A stretch of DNA of 64,000 nucleotides from contig NC_090251.1 in assembly GCF_037325665.1 (NCBI RefSeq), positions 19,723,248 through 19,787,247 of the forward strand, given 5' to 3'. The notes under the pieces were generated by a model. The model did no database searches, had not been told where the DNA came from, and saw nothing but the letters and a program-made list of their open reading frames with translations. This DNA is from Littorina saxatilis (Eukaryota; Mollusca; Gastropoda; Littorinimorpha; Littorinidae). Numbering within the stretch: position 1 is the stretch's first letter; every line of letters starts with the position of its first letter. This document shows, piece by piece, positions 11,004-21,851 of the stretch. The position numbers and the translations under genes are program-made.

Positions 11004-12083
11004 TCTATATATATATATACATGTATACGACTTGTGTCTGTGTGTGTGTCTGTGTGCGAGTTCGCGATGCACGGCCAAAGTTCTCGATGGATCTGCTTCA
11101 AATTTGGTGGGCATATTCAGGTAGACCCGGGACAGGACACAACCTGGTCGATATTTCAACACGTGCTCTCAGCGCGCAGCGCTGAACCGATTTTGGTTCC
11201 ACCTCAGCTATTTTGGTTCCACCTCAGCTACCCGGGCCCCCATACCGACACACCAAAGCCAAAGTTCTCGGTGGATCTTTTTCAAATTTGGACACCGTAT
11301 TCAGCTACACCCCGGACACAATATCATCGATGAGATATTTCAACACGTGCTCTCAGCGCGCAGCGCTGAACCGATTTTGGTTTTTGTGTTCATTTCACCA
11401 TTATAAGTAACTCTTCCTTATCTTCTCATCTTCTCCAGGTTTTCAGCGTTTACCTCCCTTCCTTCGTATGGTGCACTATAGTATGAGTGGGGCGTCTTCG
11501 GATATTCCCGGCGTTCTGTTACTATTTTTAGAAGGTCACCGCAGTGTCCAGAACGTAAATTGGACCCGTAAATTATCCTCACTGTAAAAGTGCAAAGGTC
11601 GAATCAATTTATAGCCACGCGAAAAATACACTGTCATCTATCTCTCTATAGATACGGCTTCTCTGTGTTTGTGTGTGTGTGTGTGTGTGTGTCTCTATGT
11701 GAGCAACACCTGGGGATTGTTCAGTTCTGTTTGTGATGTGGTCTGGCGGCTTTTGTGTATTTGTATGTACTGGCCTTCCTTTGAAAAGCCATAACAGTTC
11801 AAAAGGGCTTACAGATAAGCTATAAATTGCTCAATCCTGTTTGAGTGGAGTTCGCCTCCAAAGGTGATTAACACGGTTACATTCGTCGACAAGGATGGGA
11901 CTCGATATGGTCAGGAATGGCATTATGGCCACTGAATCATTTTCGTGCTGTTCCCATTCCACGAATCTGGGAGGGACCTAAGCTTGGCGGGTCCATTGTT
12001 CGGACCCGGCGAAGCCGGCGTACAGCTCTAAGTACTTCTTCCCGGCGAAGCCGGCTACCCGGCGAAGCGGGTATTCATTCTAG
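11004..12083 (+). mobile_element. Helitron-like non-autonomous element, copy H1
   Basis: It starts with TC in a TA-rich stretch, then CGACTTGTGTCTG and a TG microsatellite. A module follows with TTCGCGATGCACGGCCAAAG and ATCTGCTTCAAATTTGG. A second module begins at about 11640 (CTATAGATACGGCTTCT). The 3' end has CCCGGCGAAGCGGG, a short hairpin, then TATTCATTCTAG followed by host T. TC at the 5' end plus a hairpin about 10 nt before CTRR are Helitron hallmarks. It is nearly identical, in the opposite orientation, to the copy at 53645-54743. The short open frames inside are not conserved proteins. Confidence 0.8.
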
Positions 12084-12450
12084 TCTATATATATATTTAC
12101 GGCTTCTGTGTGTGTGTGTGTGTTCGCGATGCACGGCCAAAGTTCTCGATGGATCTGCTTCAAATTTGGTAGGTGTATTCAGGTGGACCCCGGGCACAAA
12201 CTGGTCGATGAACATTTTCAACACGTGCTCTACTCTGTTTCACGATACGAATTACGAAACTAAACACTTTTTTTTCGGCTCTTCTTCTTCACTTCTTTCA
12301 CTTCCGCCACACAACGAAAACGAATCTAAGCAGCGCTTTTCTGCACAGGTAGTACATCTAAGTATTGCAATTCGTGTACAAAATCCCTCCCATCTTCAAA
12401 ATATTGCCACTAATACTACCCCTCCAATCGTAAATATTCATTGCAACCAT
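12084..12450 (+). mobile_element. Helitron-like element, partial copy H2
   Basis: It starts directly after the 3' end of H1 with TCTATATATATATTTACGG. It contains the TTCGCGATGCACGGCC module, then CAACACGTGCTCTACTCTG and a distinct segment with CGATACGAATTACGAAAC. The same distinct segment recurs at 13196-13436. No 3' CTAG end is seen before about 12450; the partial copy at 15087-15287 has one. Confidence 0.65.
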
Positions 12451-12689
12451 TAGCAGCTCACAGCCTTCGTTTTGCGTTTTTGTTGCAGCTGAGTGCATTT
12501 ACAGTTCAAAAATCCTCCTATGGTAGTAAAACAAACCCAAAACTACCCAACGACGACATCTGTGAAGCTCGACATTCACGCGAGTGCATAAATTAACCTA
12601 GTTATTACGTGGTGTTTGGTCGGAGTTCGATTCAACCGAGTGATTCCGGCCTCCATTTTGTTTTACACAAACTCATGATGACGTAAATC

Positions 12690-12830
12690 ATAAGTAAATC
12701 CCTGCGCCTTGAATATGTGCGCGATATAAATTGCATAAAATAAAAATAAAAAAATAAATCCCTGCGCTTAGAACTGTACCCACGGAATACGCGCGATATA
12801 AGCCTCATATTGATTGATTGATTGATTGAC
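12690..12830 (+). repeat. SINE or LINE 3' tail with (ATTG)n
   Basis: It contains CCTGCGCTTAGAACTGTACC, then ACGCGCGATATAAGCC and an ATTG tetranucleotide tail (about 12811-12829). The GCGATATAAG plus short tandem tail pattern is typical of 3' ends of CR1/L2-type retroposons. Confidence 0.55.
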
Positions 12831-13195
12831 GTCTGACATAGTTTGCTAGTGACGTGTCTTTTTGTGCATGATGTGGTGATCTACCTGATCTAAATTTAGA
12901 TCCAAAAATAGGCCAAGACCAGCCGGGTCTGAGTACGAAATTAATTCGTAAAAAAATCGCAGTTCTTGACTCTTTGGGTGCAAGTCAATGAAACTTGGTA
13001 GTTCTTCTAACGGATAGCTGCCTGAGGTATGACTAAAAGCCCCAGGATTTGACAAGTTCAGTACCTTTAATAGTCAGGAGCTTTGCCGGTGTTTCTGTGT
13101 CTGTCTTAAAAAAGATCAAATCACTTTCAACACTGTGCCCTTTTCTCTTTCAGCAACAACATGGCTTACCACCACATTGTACTCTCTTGCGAGTC

Positions 13196-13436
13196 ATTCA
13201 AACTGGTCGATGAAAATTTTCAACACGTGCTCTAAGCGCGGCGCGGATACTCTGTTTCGCGATACGAATTACGAAACTAAACACTTTTTTTTTCGGCTCT
13301 ACTTCTTCACTTCTTTCACTTCCGCCACACAACGAAAACGAATCTAAGCAGCGCTTTTCTGCACAGGTAGTACATCTAAGTATTGCAATTCGTGTACAAA
13401 ATCCCTCCCATCTTCAAAATATTGCCACTTATCCCA
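13196..13436 (+). repeat. Duplicate of the Helitron H2 inner segment
   Basis: Nearly identical to 12205-12410: AACTGGTCGATGAA, CAACACGTGCTCT, CGATACGAATTACGAAAC, and a TTCACTTCTTTCACTTCC stretch through ATATTGCCACT. It breaks off abruptly at about 13436 into a different dispersed repeat. Confidence 0.7.
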
Positions 13437-13800
13437 TGACTAGCCTCTTTGTCTCTGTTAGCTGTAGAGGGGATTATTCTGGATAATCCATCACAACCAT
13501 ATGGATTATCCATCACAACCGAGTCTCGATCTCACCTGTCATTGGTCATTGTCTTTGATCTCAGAGTACATTTGAATAATTTAGAGGTCATCTGCATATT
13601 TATCGTTAACTCGGGGACTACTTTTTTTCAGCAAAACGATTGAGATATTCTGCGGTATAAAAGTCAAACTGACGTTTGGCTAACGATCTACAAACATTAT
13701 CATTGAAGAAATAAAGAAAACAACAAAGAATGTACATAATCTGTTTGGGTGAATAGAGCTGAGTGAAGATTATGAGTTGTCCGACGCGGTGAGACTGAGA
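13437..13800 (-). repeat. Dispersed repeat, inverted relative to 49100-49465
   Basis: 13437-13600 (GACTAGCCTCTTTGTCTC..., GATTATCCATCACAACC, GAGTCTCGATCTCACCTGTC) is the reverse complement of about 49290-49465. The similarity weakens but continues to about 13700. No coding content. Confidence 0.65.
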
Positions 13801-14141
13801 GAGAGACAGAGAGCACCAGAGAGAGTAACAAAGACACACAGTGATTCAAGGCGCACAACTCTAGTAAAGTTGTCGTAACGAGGTACGCTTCATGGGCAAC
13901 CGCTTAGATCAATCCCAAGAGTATCCCGATTCAAAATCTTGAGCGACAAAATAAAACTTACACTAAAACAGTATGCTTATAGTTTTGTTCATTTGTTATT
14001 GCTTTTAGAGCATTGATTGCTAAAATTAATATGGTTCAATAGAACAAGGCTGTCTCATCAGTCGTCTGCTACAGATCTGTCGTCTGCTGCAGGATCTGTC
14101 GTTTGCTATACATGTAGTATCTTCGGCTCAAGTTGACCAGC

Positions 14142-14297
14142 ATGGAAATTGCCATTTTCAAAGTTGGTGATACTGTTAGAATAAAAGGTGGCGAAGAAGG
14201 TCGGATCTTGGACATACAGAGACCACTAGGCTACATGCGTTGCCGCATAAAAACAACTCGACAGTGGTGCGCCGTTTTCCCCCAGACAGATACCTAA
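14142..14297 (+). CDS. Short orphan frame with a KOW/SH3-like look
   Basis: A 51-codon frame starts MEIAIFKVGDTVRIKGG and continues EEGRILDIQRPLGYMRCRIK. The spacing VGDTVRIKGGEEGRILDI resembles a KOW or small SH3-like barrel strand. It stops after QTDT. It lies in intron 1 of the DUSP3-like gene on the opposite strand. It could be a transposon remnant, an unrelated short exon, or chance. No splice partners were found. Confidence 0.25.
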   Translation: MEIAIFKVGDTVRIKGGEEGRILDIQRPLGYMRCRIKTTRQWCAVFPQTDT

Positions 14298-14699
14298 TGG
14301 CCTAATTATACAACGACAGACATCAAAGTTAGGCTCACCTAAATCAGTAAGTGACGATTGAAGAAGTAGGTAATACAAATTTGAACACTGAAGCACAAAG
14401 GCTCGAATAAGCACAAACTCAGCTATCATCTTCATCGCTTGTAAAATCACACACGCGGTCTTTCAAATCCTGAACTCAGGTCAAAAATGAGTTACTTCCC
14501 TTCGGGTATCATTCTCTCCCGTCGCTAGCTGTGAAGCGAAGATTATCAGAATGCGGTCTTTCGCAGTTTTGATGAATGCCAGCTCGGGTAACCGACTGAA
14601 ACCGGCCGGTAACTGCACAGTATCAAATGCATTCAACGGCACAATCCTGGAAACAAAAAGAGAAAAGGGGACTCGTTTCGCACTTGAATATCATGACAC

Positions 14700-14947
14700 G
14701 ATTTTTGGTGGCAGAAGGTATGATGAGCAGTAAACAGGCACTCGCAGAGTTTGTGTCAAAAAGTTCGGTTTTTTTTATGAAAACGTCGGAGTAATGGGAT
14801 AAAAAGCATACACACCTCGTCCTGAATATCGTGCATATTTTCCCTCGGGTCGTTTTACAGGTATTACCTCGCCAGAGGCTCGGTAATACCTGAAAATCGA
14901 CCCGAGGGAAAATATGCACGATATTCAGAACTCGGAGTGTGTAACCT
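14700..14947. repeat. Fold-back element, copy 1
   Basis: Two arms, about 14812-14876 and 14878-14940, are near-perfect inverted repeats (TGAATATCGTGCATATTTTC / GAAAATATGCACGATATTCA), meeting at a few bases around CCAGAGGC. Flanking sequence back to about 14700, including GAAAACGTCGGAGTAATGG, is shared with the inverted copy at 47630-47870. Confidence 0.85.
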
Positions 14948-15086
14948 ATATTAATACTACCCCTCCCATCGTAAATATTCATTGCAACCATTAATAGTCA
15001 GGAGCTTTGCCGGTGTTTCTGTGTCTACCCAGAAGCTCTACAGTAGATGGTAGGTACAACTACTGGTAGGTACAACTACTGTCTGT

Positions 15087-15287
15087 GTGTGTATCTGTGT
15101 GTCTGTCTGTTCGCGATGCACTGCCAAAGTTCTCGACGGATCTGCATCAAATTTGGTGGGCATATTCAGGTGGACCCCGGGCACAAACTGGTCGATGAAA
15201 ATTTTCAACACGTGCTCTAAGCCGGCGAACCGCCACGCTGCATACTCTGTCTCGCGATCCACCTGGCGAAGCCGGGTATTCATCTAG
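15087..15287 (+). mobile_element. Helitron-like element, partial copy H3 with 3' end
   Basis: The TTCGCGATGCACTGCC module is followed by CAACACGTGCTCTAAGCC, GAACCGCCACGCTG, the hairpin-type GGCGAAGCCGGGTATTCAT, and CTAG at 15284-15287 with host T. It lacks a clear 5' TC end. Confidence 0.7.
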
Positions 15288-15289
15288 TG

Positions 15290-15460
15290 TATGTATATGC
15301 ACGTGAGTGATATTTGTAAATGTGTATTATGATAATATCATCTTTGTATTTATATTATTGAAATTGTTATATCTCGATGTACAGCGCTAAGAGCATAGTT
15401 AAATTTGTGAAGCGGCGCTATATAAGCTATCTTTATTATTATTATTATTATATATATATA
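15290..15460 (+). repeat. CR1/L2-type retroposon 3' tail
   Basis: ACAGCGCTAAGAGCATAG and GGCGCTATATAAGC precede an ATT microsatellite. The same order (AAAGCGCTAAGAGTAGAC, AGCGCTATAAAAG, ATT repeat) ends the L2-like LINE at 31500-31554, so this is a 5'-truncated 3' tail of a related LINE or a SINE that borrowed it. Confidence 0.65.
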
Positions 15461-15784
15461 TCAGAATAGCAACATAGACCCCTAACATGAAGAAAGTTTT
15501 TTTTAATGTTATTTTCAGTTTGGGAAGATGCTACACGAGCAGGGTCCCATTAATCAATAAAACAAAGTTATATAAACAAATTTGGTGTCTGTCTGTACAT
15601 TGTCCAATGGTGCAGAAAGCCTGTATATGTTACCCTTTTATTCCCTGCAAAGCCTTACAGTAAAGCCCCATTCCGCCTCACAGGAGGTTTACATAACGGT
15701 GAAATGTTTCAGCAAAACAGTAATACTTAACTGATGAAACACACTCACAATGGGATTCAACAACACTTATTAAACATAAGTTAC

Positions 15785-15936
15785 CCGTCTCCCAGATAAA
15801 GCCCCGGAAGAATTTCATCATAGGCAGCAGAAGGTTCCAGGAATAGTCCACCTGTTTGTGCAGTAATTATGGCCTCCAGTTCTTCAATTGTACAGGGGGC
15901 TTTACCCTCCAGCTGTCCTTTCTTCTCAGTCGCCAT
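15785..15936 (-). CDS. DUSP3: DUSP3-like phosphatase, exon 1 (start codon)
   Basis: First coding exon of a dual-specificity protein phosphatase that would remove phosphate from tyrosine and serine/threonine of substrates such as MAP kinases (family knowledge). The ATG at 15934-15936 gives MATEKKGQLEGKAPCTIEEL, then EAIITAQTGGLF and YDEILPGLYLGD, matching the N-terminal helix and the ExxPxxYVG entry of VHR/DUSP3. The donor is GTAACT at 15784. 152 nt leave phase 2, which exon 2 completes. Intron 1 is 5979 bp and full of repeats. No signal peptide or membrane segment is visible, so the protein is probably cytosolic or nuclear. DUSP3 is the best match, but a DUSP13/26/29-type paralogue cannot be excluded. 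Confidence 0.9.
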
Positions 15937-16068
15937 GTGACGTCAGCAGTCCCTGCTAGCTAGCTATTAGGGTCAGAAAATGTTTAGTGCATGTACATGT
16001 TATTAAAAGTATTGGTTAGGTACTAACTGTTGTTGAAATTTTCAGTGAGAATTATAAGCAAAGACTAC

Positions 16069-16190
16069 AGTGGAACCCCCCCTTTAAAGACCACCCCCCC
16101 CACCACCTTTAAGACCTTGTTTTCTGAGGCTTTATTCATAACCTCTGTGAATTTACCCCAATTTAGAGACTCCCTCCGTTTTAAAACCTA
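16069..16190 (+). repeat. Pogo/Tigger-like terminal fragment
   Basis: TACAGTGGAACCCCCCCTTT followed by AAGACCACC and CTTTAAGACCTTGTTTTCTG resembles the end of a pogo-family element. No matching opposite end was found nearby. Confidence 0.45.
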
Positions 16191-16429
16191 ATGTTCTCAG
16201 ATTGTTCAAGTTCAGAGGTACAAGAGTCTGGTGCGCTCATCCTGGACAGGGACCTATATTTAGATATAGGTCTATGTCCTGGAGTATGGGCACTCGATCT
16301 GCATGGCAGCCTAAATACCAGAAAACCCTCTGCAGCAACATGCATAGACGACGTGCAGCATCGTTAAAAGACAACCCATAGACATAGACATAGACAACTT
16401 AATTATCTCAAGACGAGAAACTCGGGAGG

Positions 16430-16745
16430 GACTCATACCCAGAGAAGCTATTGACACTCAAACTTCCCAGCTTAGAGCACAGAAGTAAAAGGGGTGACAT
16501 CATAGTTGTTTACAAGTACCTACATGTATGGATTGTACGACACAGAGAAACCAGAACTGAAATGTACTCCCAAAGATGAAGGACCAAAGCTCAGAGGACA
16601 TCGATATTCCCACAAGCTTAAAAAAACTCAATGTAGACTGAACATCCGGCAAAAACTCCTTCAGCAAAATTCTTCACCAATCTGCCAGACTGCGGTCACT
16701 GCTCCCACAGTCAACAGCCTCAAGAGTAGACTGGACGCACACTAA
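16430..16745 (+). pseudogene. LINE C-terminal fragment
   Basis: The plus-strand translation has the typical end of many non-LTR reverse transcriptase proteins: LPSLEHRSKRGDIIVVYKYL-like text near 16465-16530, then LRGHRYSHKL and a closing TAPTVNSLKSRLDAH. Only about 100 residues of the C-terminus remain; the catalytic domain is absent. The clade cannot be fixed from this piece (CR1/Jockey-like pattern). Confidence 0.6.
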
Positions 16746-16939
16746 CAAAATCTACCCTGAAAATATTACCCAGATTGCCAGATCGTGACTTAAGACTTTT
16801 TTTATACACTGCCGCGCATTGCCACCTTTTTGTATATTTGTTTTTATCAACTTTGAAACGGTGAACAGGCGCTCACGAGCCTTAACCACTAATCAAGACA
16901 AATCGAGTCAACAACAGAAATGATTACTCTTTGTCTTGC

Positions 16940-17570
16940 ACTTGAGACACTGGACAGAATCTTTCCCGCAGACACCTAGACCCACGACTTCACAGATCTC
17001 CCATGGTTCCAGTCCACCATCTTCCTGACGGAAAACAGCAACACAAGTCAACTGCTGCAAGACATTAGAAGAGAGCTCCAACAACTCAGTGCCAGAACAA
17101 CCATAGTACGTCTTACACTTGACAGTGGATACACTCTGAAAATGAAGAGGCAGCTAGACAGGCTCTCCAAAGTAGGCAGCAGTTTGATACAGACAGACCA
17201 CCCAGTTTCCTATCAACCAGTAGGAAAAAGTCCATCCTGAAGAGCTGTTTTTACACCCGGCAGTGGAAGAACTCAACTGCCCAGGCAATCACTCAAAAGA
17301 TGATGAACGAACGCCTTAATTACAAGAGCACAACAGGTTATCTTCAGGCTCCTAGCCCACCTCTACAGAATGAAGATCTCCCACACAGATGACTGCTCGT
17401 GTGGATCGATGCACGTAGACCCCAAAACATGTCCTCCAGACATGCCCAACCTTTGCGGACCTGAAGCGAATTCTGGCCAGAGATGGTGGACCTGAAGGAG
17501 AAACTGTGGGGCCTAGTGGAGTCCCTGCGGCGAAATGCAAACATCAACAACCTTGACAGTCTAGCATAGC
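16940..17570 (+). pseudogene. LINE RNase H-side and zinc-knuckle fragment
   Basis: Reading through several frame changes, the plus strand gives IFRLLAHLYRMKISHTDDCS, a C-x-M/H-xDPKTCPPDMP block and KLWGLVESLRR. This is the usual C-terminal end of LINE proteins carrying an RNase H domain. It is decayed, with no continuous frame, and lies just after the LINE piece at 16430-16745, possibly from another element. Confidence 0.5.
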
Positions 17571-17652
17571 GACGGGAACGCAGAAGTAGAAGAAAATCAA
17601 GTCAGTGCTATGTATAACAGCTATATAGGTGGCATCACGGATCCCGGCAGTT

Positions 17653-18070
17653 TTACAAAATCTCACATATACATATAATATATATTGATGTGAAGTGTGT
17701 GTGTGTGTGTGTGTGATTCAAATGATGCGCTGATAAAAACTTGTTTTTCACTTTTGGCACTAAGTATGCCATCACACGGATTCTTTCTGGCCATGGTGCA
17801 AGCGCACTGCACGGGCACACATACATGCACGCACGCACGCACACACTGACACATATTCTCTCCATAAAATGCAGGCTATCCATTCCACGCGCTTGCTTGT
17901 ATCCTTGTGTTCACACACACAAACATACACACACACACACACATACACACACACACAGAATGCATCCACAAACGCAAGAAGTGACACACCTGGACAAACG
18001 TCAGAAGAAAGCGGTGCGCCGAAGGATCATTCCTATTCAGTGTAGGTGTTGGAGGAGTTAGCAAATTCAC
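17653..18070. repeat. TG/CA microsatellite cluster
   Basis: A GT repeat at about 17696-17715 and CA-rich tracts at 17820-17855 and 17912-17956. The cysteine/valine- and histidine/threonine-rich frames here are products of the repeats. Confidence 0.8.
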
Positions 18071-18655
18071 TGGTGTACAATCTTGCAGTAAATTAGTTCA
18101 AGATAACCGTAAATTGTTGATAACATTGTAATCTCAAAGTGCCTGTGGTACACAGATTCCCTTCTGTCCTGAAATGAAAGTATATATGAGTCATTCTCCA
18201 AAACTGGTTAACAAAAGTGGGAATAAGGCCCAAAAATAAAAATTGACTAATTTGAGTTGAATTATTGATTCAAAGGTTCTTTATTATCAGAATGACAGTT
18301 TGCAAGAAACGAAAAAGCAAGAAATACGTTTCCTTACAAAATACAGGTATCTGATAGGGGGGTATACCCGTCTCATTACGTGCGCATCATCGTGACACAA
18401 ATTTGTTAATAATGCAGTCATATTGAATGATTATATGTTGTACTAATTATAGCTTGACAAGCATGTATAAGGAGTTGTTTAAAAAGAAATAAATAAAAAA
18501 AAATATAAAGAAATAATAATTTTTTTATAATTTATTTTATAATAAATATTTTTTTTAATTTAATTTTTTTTTTTTTAATATACCTTGGCACGTACATACA
18601 ATATACATGTACACACATTTATATTGGTGACAGAAAAGGTTTGTGGACAGAAAAA
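18070..18655. other. AT-rich stretch without a recognised feature
   Basis: Ordinary sequence to about 18480, then about 100 bp of nearly pure A/T (18480-18585). Nothing coding was recognised. Confidence 0.5.
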
Positions 18656-18659
18656 AGGG

Positions 18660-18667
18660 AATAAGAA

Positions 18668-18698
<31 letters not shown>

Positions 18699-18800
18699 CA
18701 GAGAGAGAGAGAATTGAATTGAATTGAATTGAACTTTATTTTACAAGGATTTAGATTTAAGGCTACGCCTTTTCTTACAATCTGTCCTTGGGACGCATAG
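18660..18800 (-). repeat. Retroposon 3' tail with GAATT repeat and adjoining GA microsatellite
   Basis: On the minus strand, GGACAGATTGTAAGAAAAGG, GTAGCCTTAAATC and AAATAAAGTTCAATTC end in a pentanucleotide (TTCAA)n tail (18713-18731). A GA microsatellite lies at 18666-18712. I recognise it as a common gastropod 3' tail by memory only. Confidence 0.55.
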
Positions 18801-18897
18801 ACACACAATTATATAATTAAAAAAAAAATTTAAAAAAAATTAAAAATTAAAAAGTTAAAAAGTTAACCAACAAAAGGAGGTCGGAAAACGTGATAAT

Positions 18898-18906
18898 AAA
18901 GATGAC

Positions 18907-18940
<34 letters not shown>

Positions 18941-18965
18941 ATGACGATGATGATAAAGATGAGGC
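18898..18965 (+). repeat. GAT trinucleotide repeat
   Basis: Imperfect GATGATGAC repeats of about 65 bp. Confidence 0.85.
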
Positions 18966-19118
18966 ATGAAGAGCATACATATGTGGTTATTCATAAAATC
19001 AAATGCATACTATGCAGGAATTATAAATACAAGCTGGTGGCAATCGAACATGTAGCAATAGTGTAACAAAAATATGTTCAGAATATACAATGCACAGCAT
19101 ATTTTTGACGTAATACTA

Positions 19119-19184
<66 letters not shown>
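19119..19184 (+). repeat. AG microsatellite
   Basis: A nearly uninterrupted AG repeat of about 65 bp, followed by AAGGAGAGATCC. Confidence 0.9.
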
Positions 19185-19188
<4 letters not shown>

Positions 19189-19707
19189 AGAGATCCTGCG
19201 TAAATGTAAAAACGTTGTAACAACCTTGAATTTGACGAGGTGTTGAATACGTATTTGACAATCACACATATAATTAAAAAAAACACACCAGAAAATGTAT
19301 AATTATATACAATATTCAGATCATGCAAAAACAAACACCATACTTTGAAAAATCCGAAAGAACAACTGACAACAAAATGTGCCGGATATACAACAATAAA
19401 GCTTAAAGCAAAAGGCAACTAATACTGCAAGTGCTGTCCATATGTGTTTTATCTGCCACTCATGGAAACAAAGTGCACCTCACCAGGCTTTCTGTCCAAT
19501 ACCTGCAATATAAAGTTTATAGTATCAATCTTTGGATTGTATTATTACTGTCCAAATATATAAACAAATTAACTTGCAATTCTATATGTGTTTTATTTGT
19601 ATGCTATGCATGACCGCTTTACACTTCTCTTGCTATCATGGTTATATAAATATATCTACAATGAACGCTTTAAGTTTTATATTCACCATTCCTTCAAGAA
19701 CGTTTGA

Positions 19708-19708
19708 T

Positions 19709-19797
<89 letters not shown>

Positions 19798-19829
19798 CAC
19801 AAACACACACAGACAGACACACACAGACA

Positions 19830-19876
<47 letters not shown>

Positions 19877-20240
19877 TTGGGTTTGTGTGTCACTGAATAA
19901 GCAGGTCTCTCCAAACAGTGCTTGAACCGCGTCCTGTACGCATACATACGCACGTACGTACGCACGCACACAGATACACATTTCGAAAACACACGCATGC
20001 ACGCGTTAACATTTAACGCACGCACGTGCAAACAGACACACAGAGACAAAAAGACACACACACACAAACACGCACGCACGTACTCACACGCGCACGCACT
20101 TACACAAACTCACACACACAGAAAAACACACACAGAAAAACACACACAGAAACAAACACAGACGCACACACATACACTCACACGCACGCACGCACGTACA
20201 CACACACATACACACACACAAACACAAACACACACGATTC
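19708..20240 (+). repeat. Long CA-rich microsatellite block
   Basis: About 530 bp of CA repeats with variants (CACAGACAGA, CGCACGCACG, CACAGAAAAA). The purest runs are 19708-19783 and 19832-19873. Long alternating purine-pyrimidine DNA of this kind can adopt Z-DNA. All reading frames through it are artefacts of the repeat. Confidence 0.9.
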
Positions 20241-20400
20241 TGGGGAGGGAGGGGGTATTCGGGGGGCAGTTGTCGGGGGGAGGGGGGGGGGGCAACTGTC
20301 CGCCCATGGTTTGGGGCATTTGTCTGGGGGGCAATTGTCATAGGGGCAATTGTTCAGAGGGCAGATGTACAAGGGGGAATTTTCCGGGGGATAATTAGCC
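20240..20400 (+). repeat. G-rich degenerate repeat (GGGGCAATTGT units)
   Basis: Directly after the CA block. It contains runs of 4-9 G (20241-20292) and four or five diverged units of the form GGGGCAATTGTC/CATTTGTC at 20290-20370. Four G-runs close together could form a G-quadruplex. Confidence 0.75.
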
Positions 20401-20417
20401 TTCTACCGGAGACATCA

Positions 20418-20545
20418 TTCACAACACGTCTAATTGTTGTCACTGGTGCGCACAAAACTTGGTCACTGGATAAAGTATCAAATTCATAATATTCGCTTTT
20501 GAGAATGCAATACAATGTCATAAGTGAGCAATCTACGTGACCATA
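20418..20545 (-). CDS. Candidate exon, product unknown
   Basis: The minus-strand frame reads VYGHVDCSLMTLYCILKSEY, then FDTLSSDQVLCAPVTT and RRVVNDVS. A GTAGAA donor follows and an AAAG acceptor precedes it; the acceptor is weak. The residue composition looks protein-like rather than repeat-derived, but I do not recognise the family and it has no confirmed partner exon. Confidence 0.25.
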
Positions 20546-20747
20546 CACCTTTGTTTTAAGAAAAGGTTTTATTTTAAATCGCAAGATTCCGAAGATGCCG
20601 TTACGCTCACTTCATGAGATTACAGGACTGACAAGCGAAACCCGGTGGGGCTGAAGAACTTCATGGAATTCACACTTGCGTGGTTTTAATTTTTTTTTTT
20701 TTTTACAAACATGCTTATAAATGAATGAGCAACAAAATAATACCAAC

Positions 20748-20860
20748 CTTGTCATGCAAGATTCCCAGGTGCTCAAGCAATCGGGGTCTGCATCTCGCCG
20801 GTAGCAGAGGGCGTTACGAACGCAGCCGTCCAAAATGTCAACTACACCTTCTTTTTTCAT
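20748..20860 (-). CDS. Candidate first exon, product unknown
   Basis: The ATG at 20858-20860 starts MKKEGVVDILDGCVRNALCY, followed by RRDADPDCLSTWESCMTR, ending at a possible GTTGGT donor. It has the look of a short N-terminal exon of a small host protein. It lies 28 bp upstream of the end of a run of 15 T on the plus strand. I cannot name it, and the phase does not fit the candidate exon at 20418-20545. Confidence 0.25.
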
Positions 20861-20869
20861 GAATTACGT

Positions 20870-21851
20870 CATTATTCACGACAAATTGTGAAAAAAACGT
20901 CACGCATCTGCATGGCTAGGTGATTAACAAAGGTGCAAACATAAAAAATTATGTTTTCATTCAGTTGAATTGATGCTAGCTTATAATGAAAACGGCCGTT
21001 ACGAAGCCATCATGTGTGACACAAAACACTCTCTCGGACATCAAATTCGTCCAAAGTGTGTCCTCGGTTGAATGAATGCATTTTCTGCATCTTCAAGCTG
21101 CACTTGTTGACTTGATCGTAAAAAAAATAGTGATTATAAAGAAATTCGTTTGGTTACAGAGGTCGAAAAAATCTAAGTGAGCGTGACAACATGCGATGCG
21201 TACGAAAGGCTGTTTTCAACTTCATTTTTGGGGGTCTCAAACACAAAGAAAATAACAACAATTGCACAGGAATGAACCTTTATCGTTTCACAAAGTGACT
21301 TTTCAACAAATCATGCATAATGAATTTATCGTGTCAATGGACCGTAGCTTCCAATATATGTACCGAGCCTGTTCCCATTTTTCTGACGCCATTTTTGTTG
21401 ATTTACTGACATTATTACACTATATTTAATATCAAAATACAAATATGTTCATTCATTTTGCTGTGGGTGCTTCTTCAAACATATATGTATCCACATAAAC
21501 AGGGGAAAAGGTCTAACCACATTTGCTTCTGTAAAAATGTCGTTTTAAGTGACCGACCTAAGAATTCACCAGCTTTGGAGAATGACTCTTATACCCTCAG
21601 AAAGTTTCGGAGAAACTTAAATGCGAAACTGAGAATGCCAGATGCCAGCTCTTCGTCCCAGACTTTAGTTCCTAATTTAGAATGCAGGGGCTGACAGTAA
21701 CATGGCGATACCACACTTCAGTGATTGTAAGCTTACTTCACTTTTAATCCTGATAGAATAATTGTTGGGAAGTAGTGTAGGTTAAATCGAGGGAGGTAGT
21801 TGTTTTTTGGATTGTTCCCTGGATCACAGTGTATTGTCAATGGGAGATTCT
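20870..21851. other. Intergenic stretch, nothing recognised
   Basis: No convincing coding frame, repeat or element that I can name. Confidence 0.5.

Noticed and set aside
11917-12453. 178-residue plus-strand frame
   Set aside because: It crosses the junction of two Helitron copies and a TG microsatellite, and has no protein-like pattern. A similar short frame appears in the other near-identical copy only because the DNA is the same.
19642-20398. Cys/Val-rich and His/Thr-rich proteins
   Set aside because: They are translations of the CA/TG repeat in several frames.
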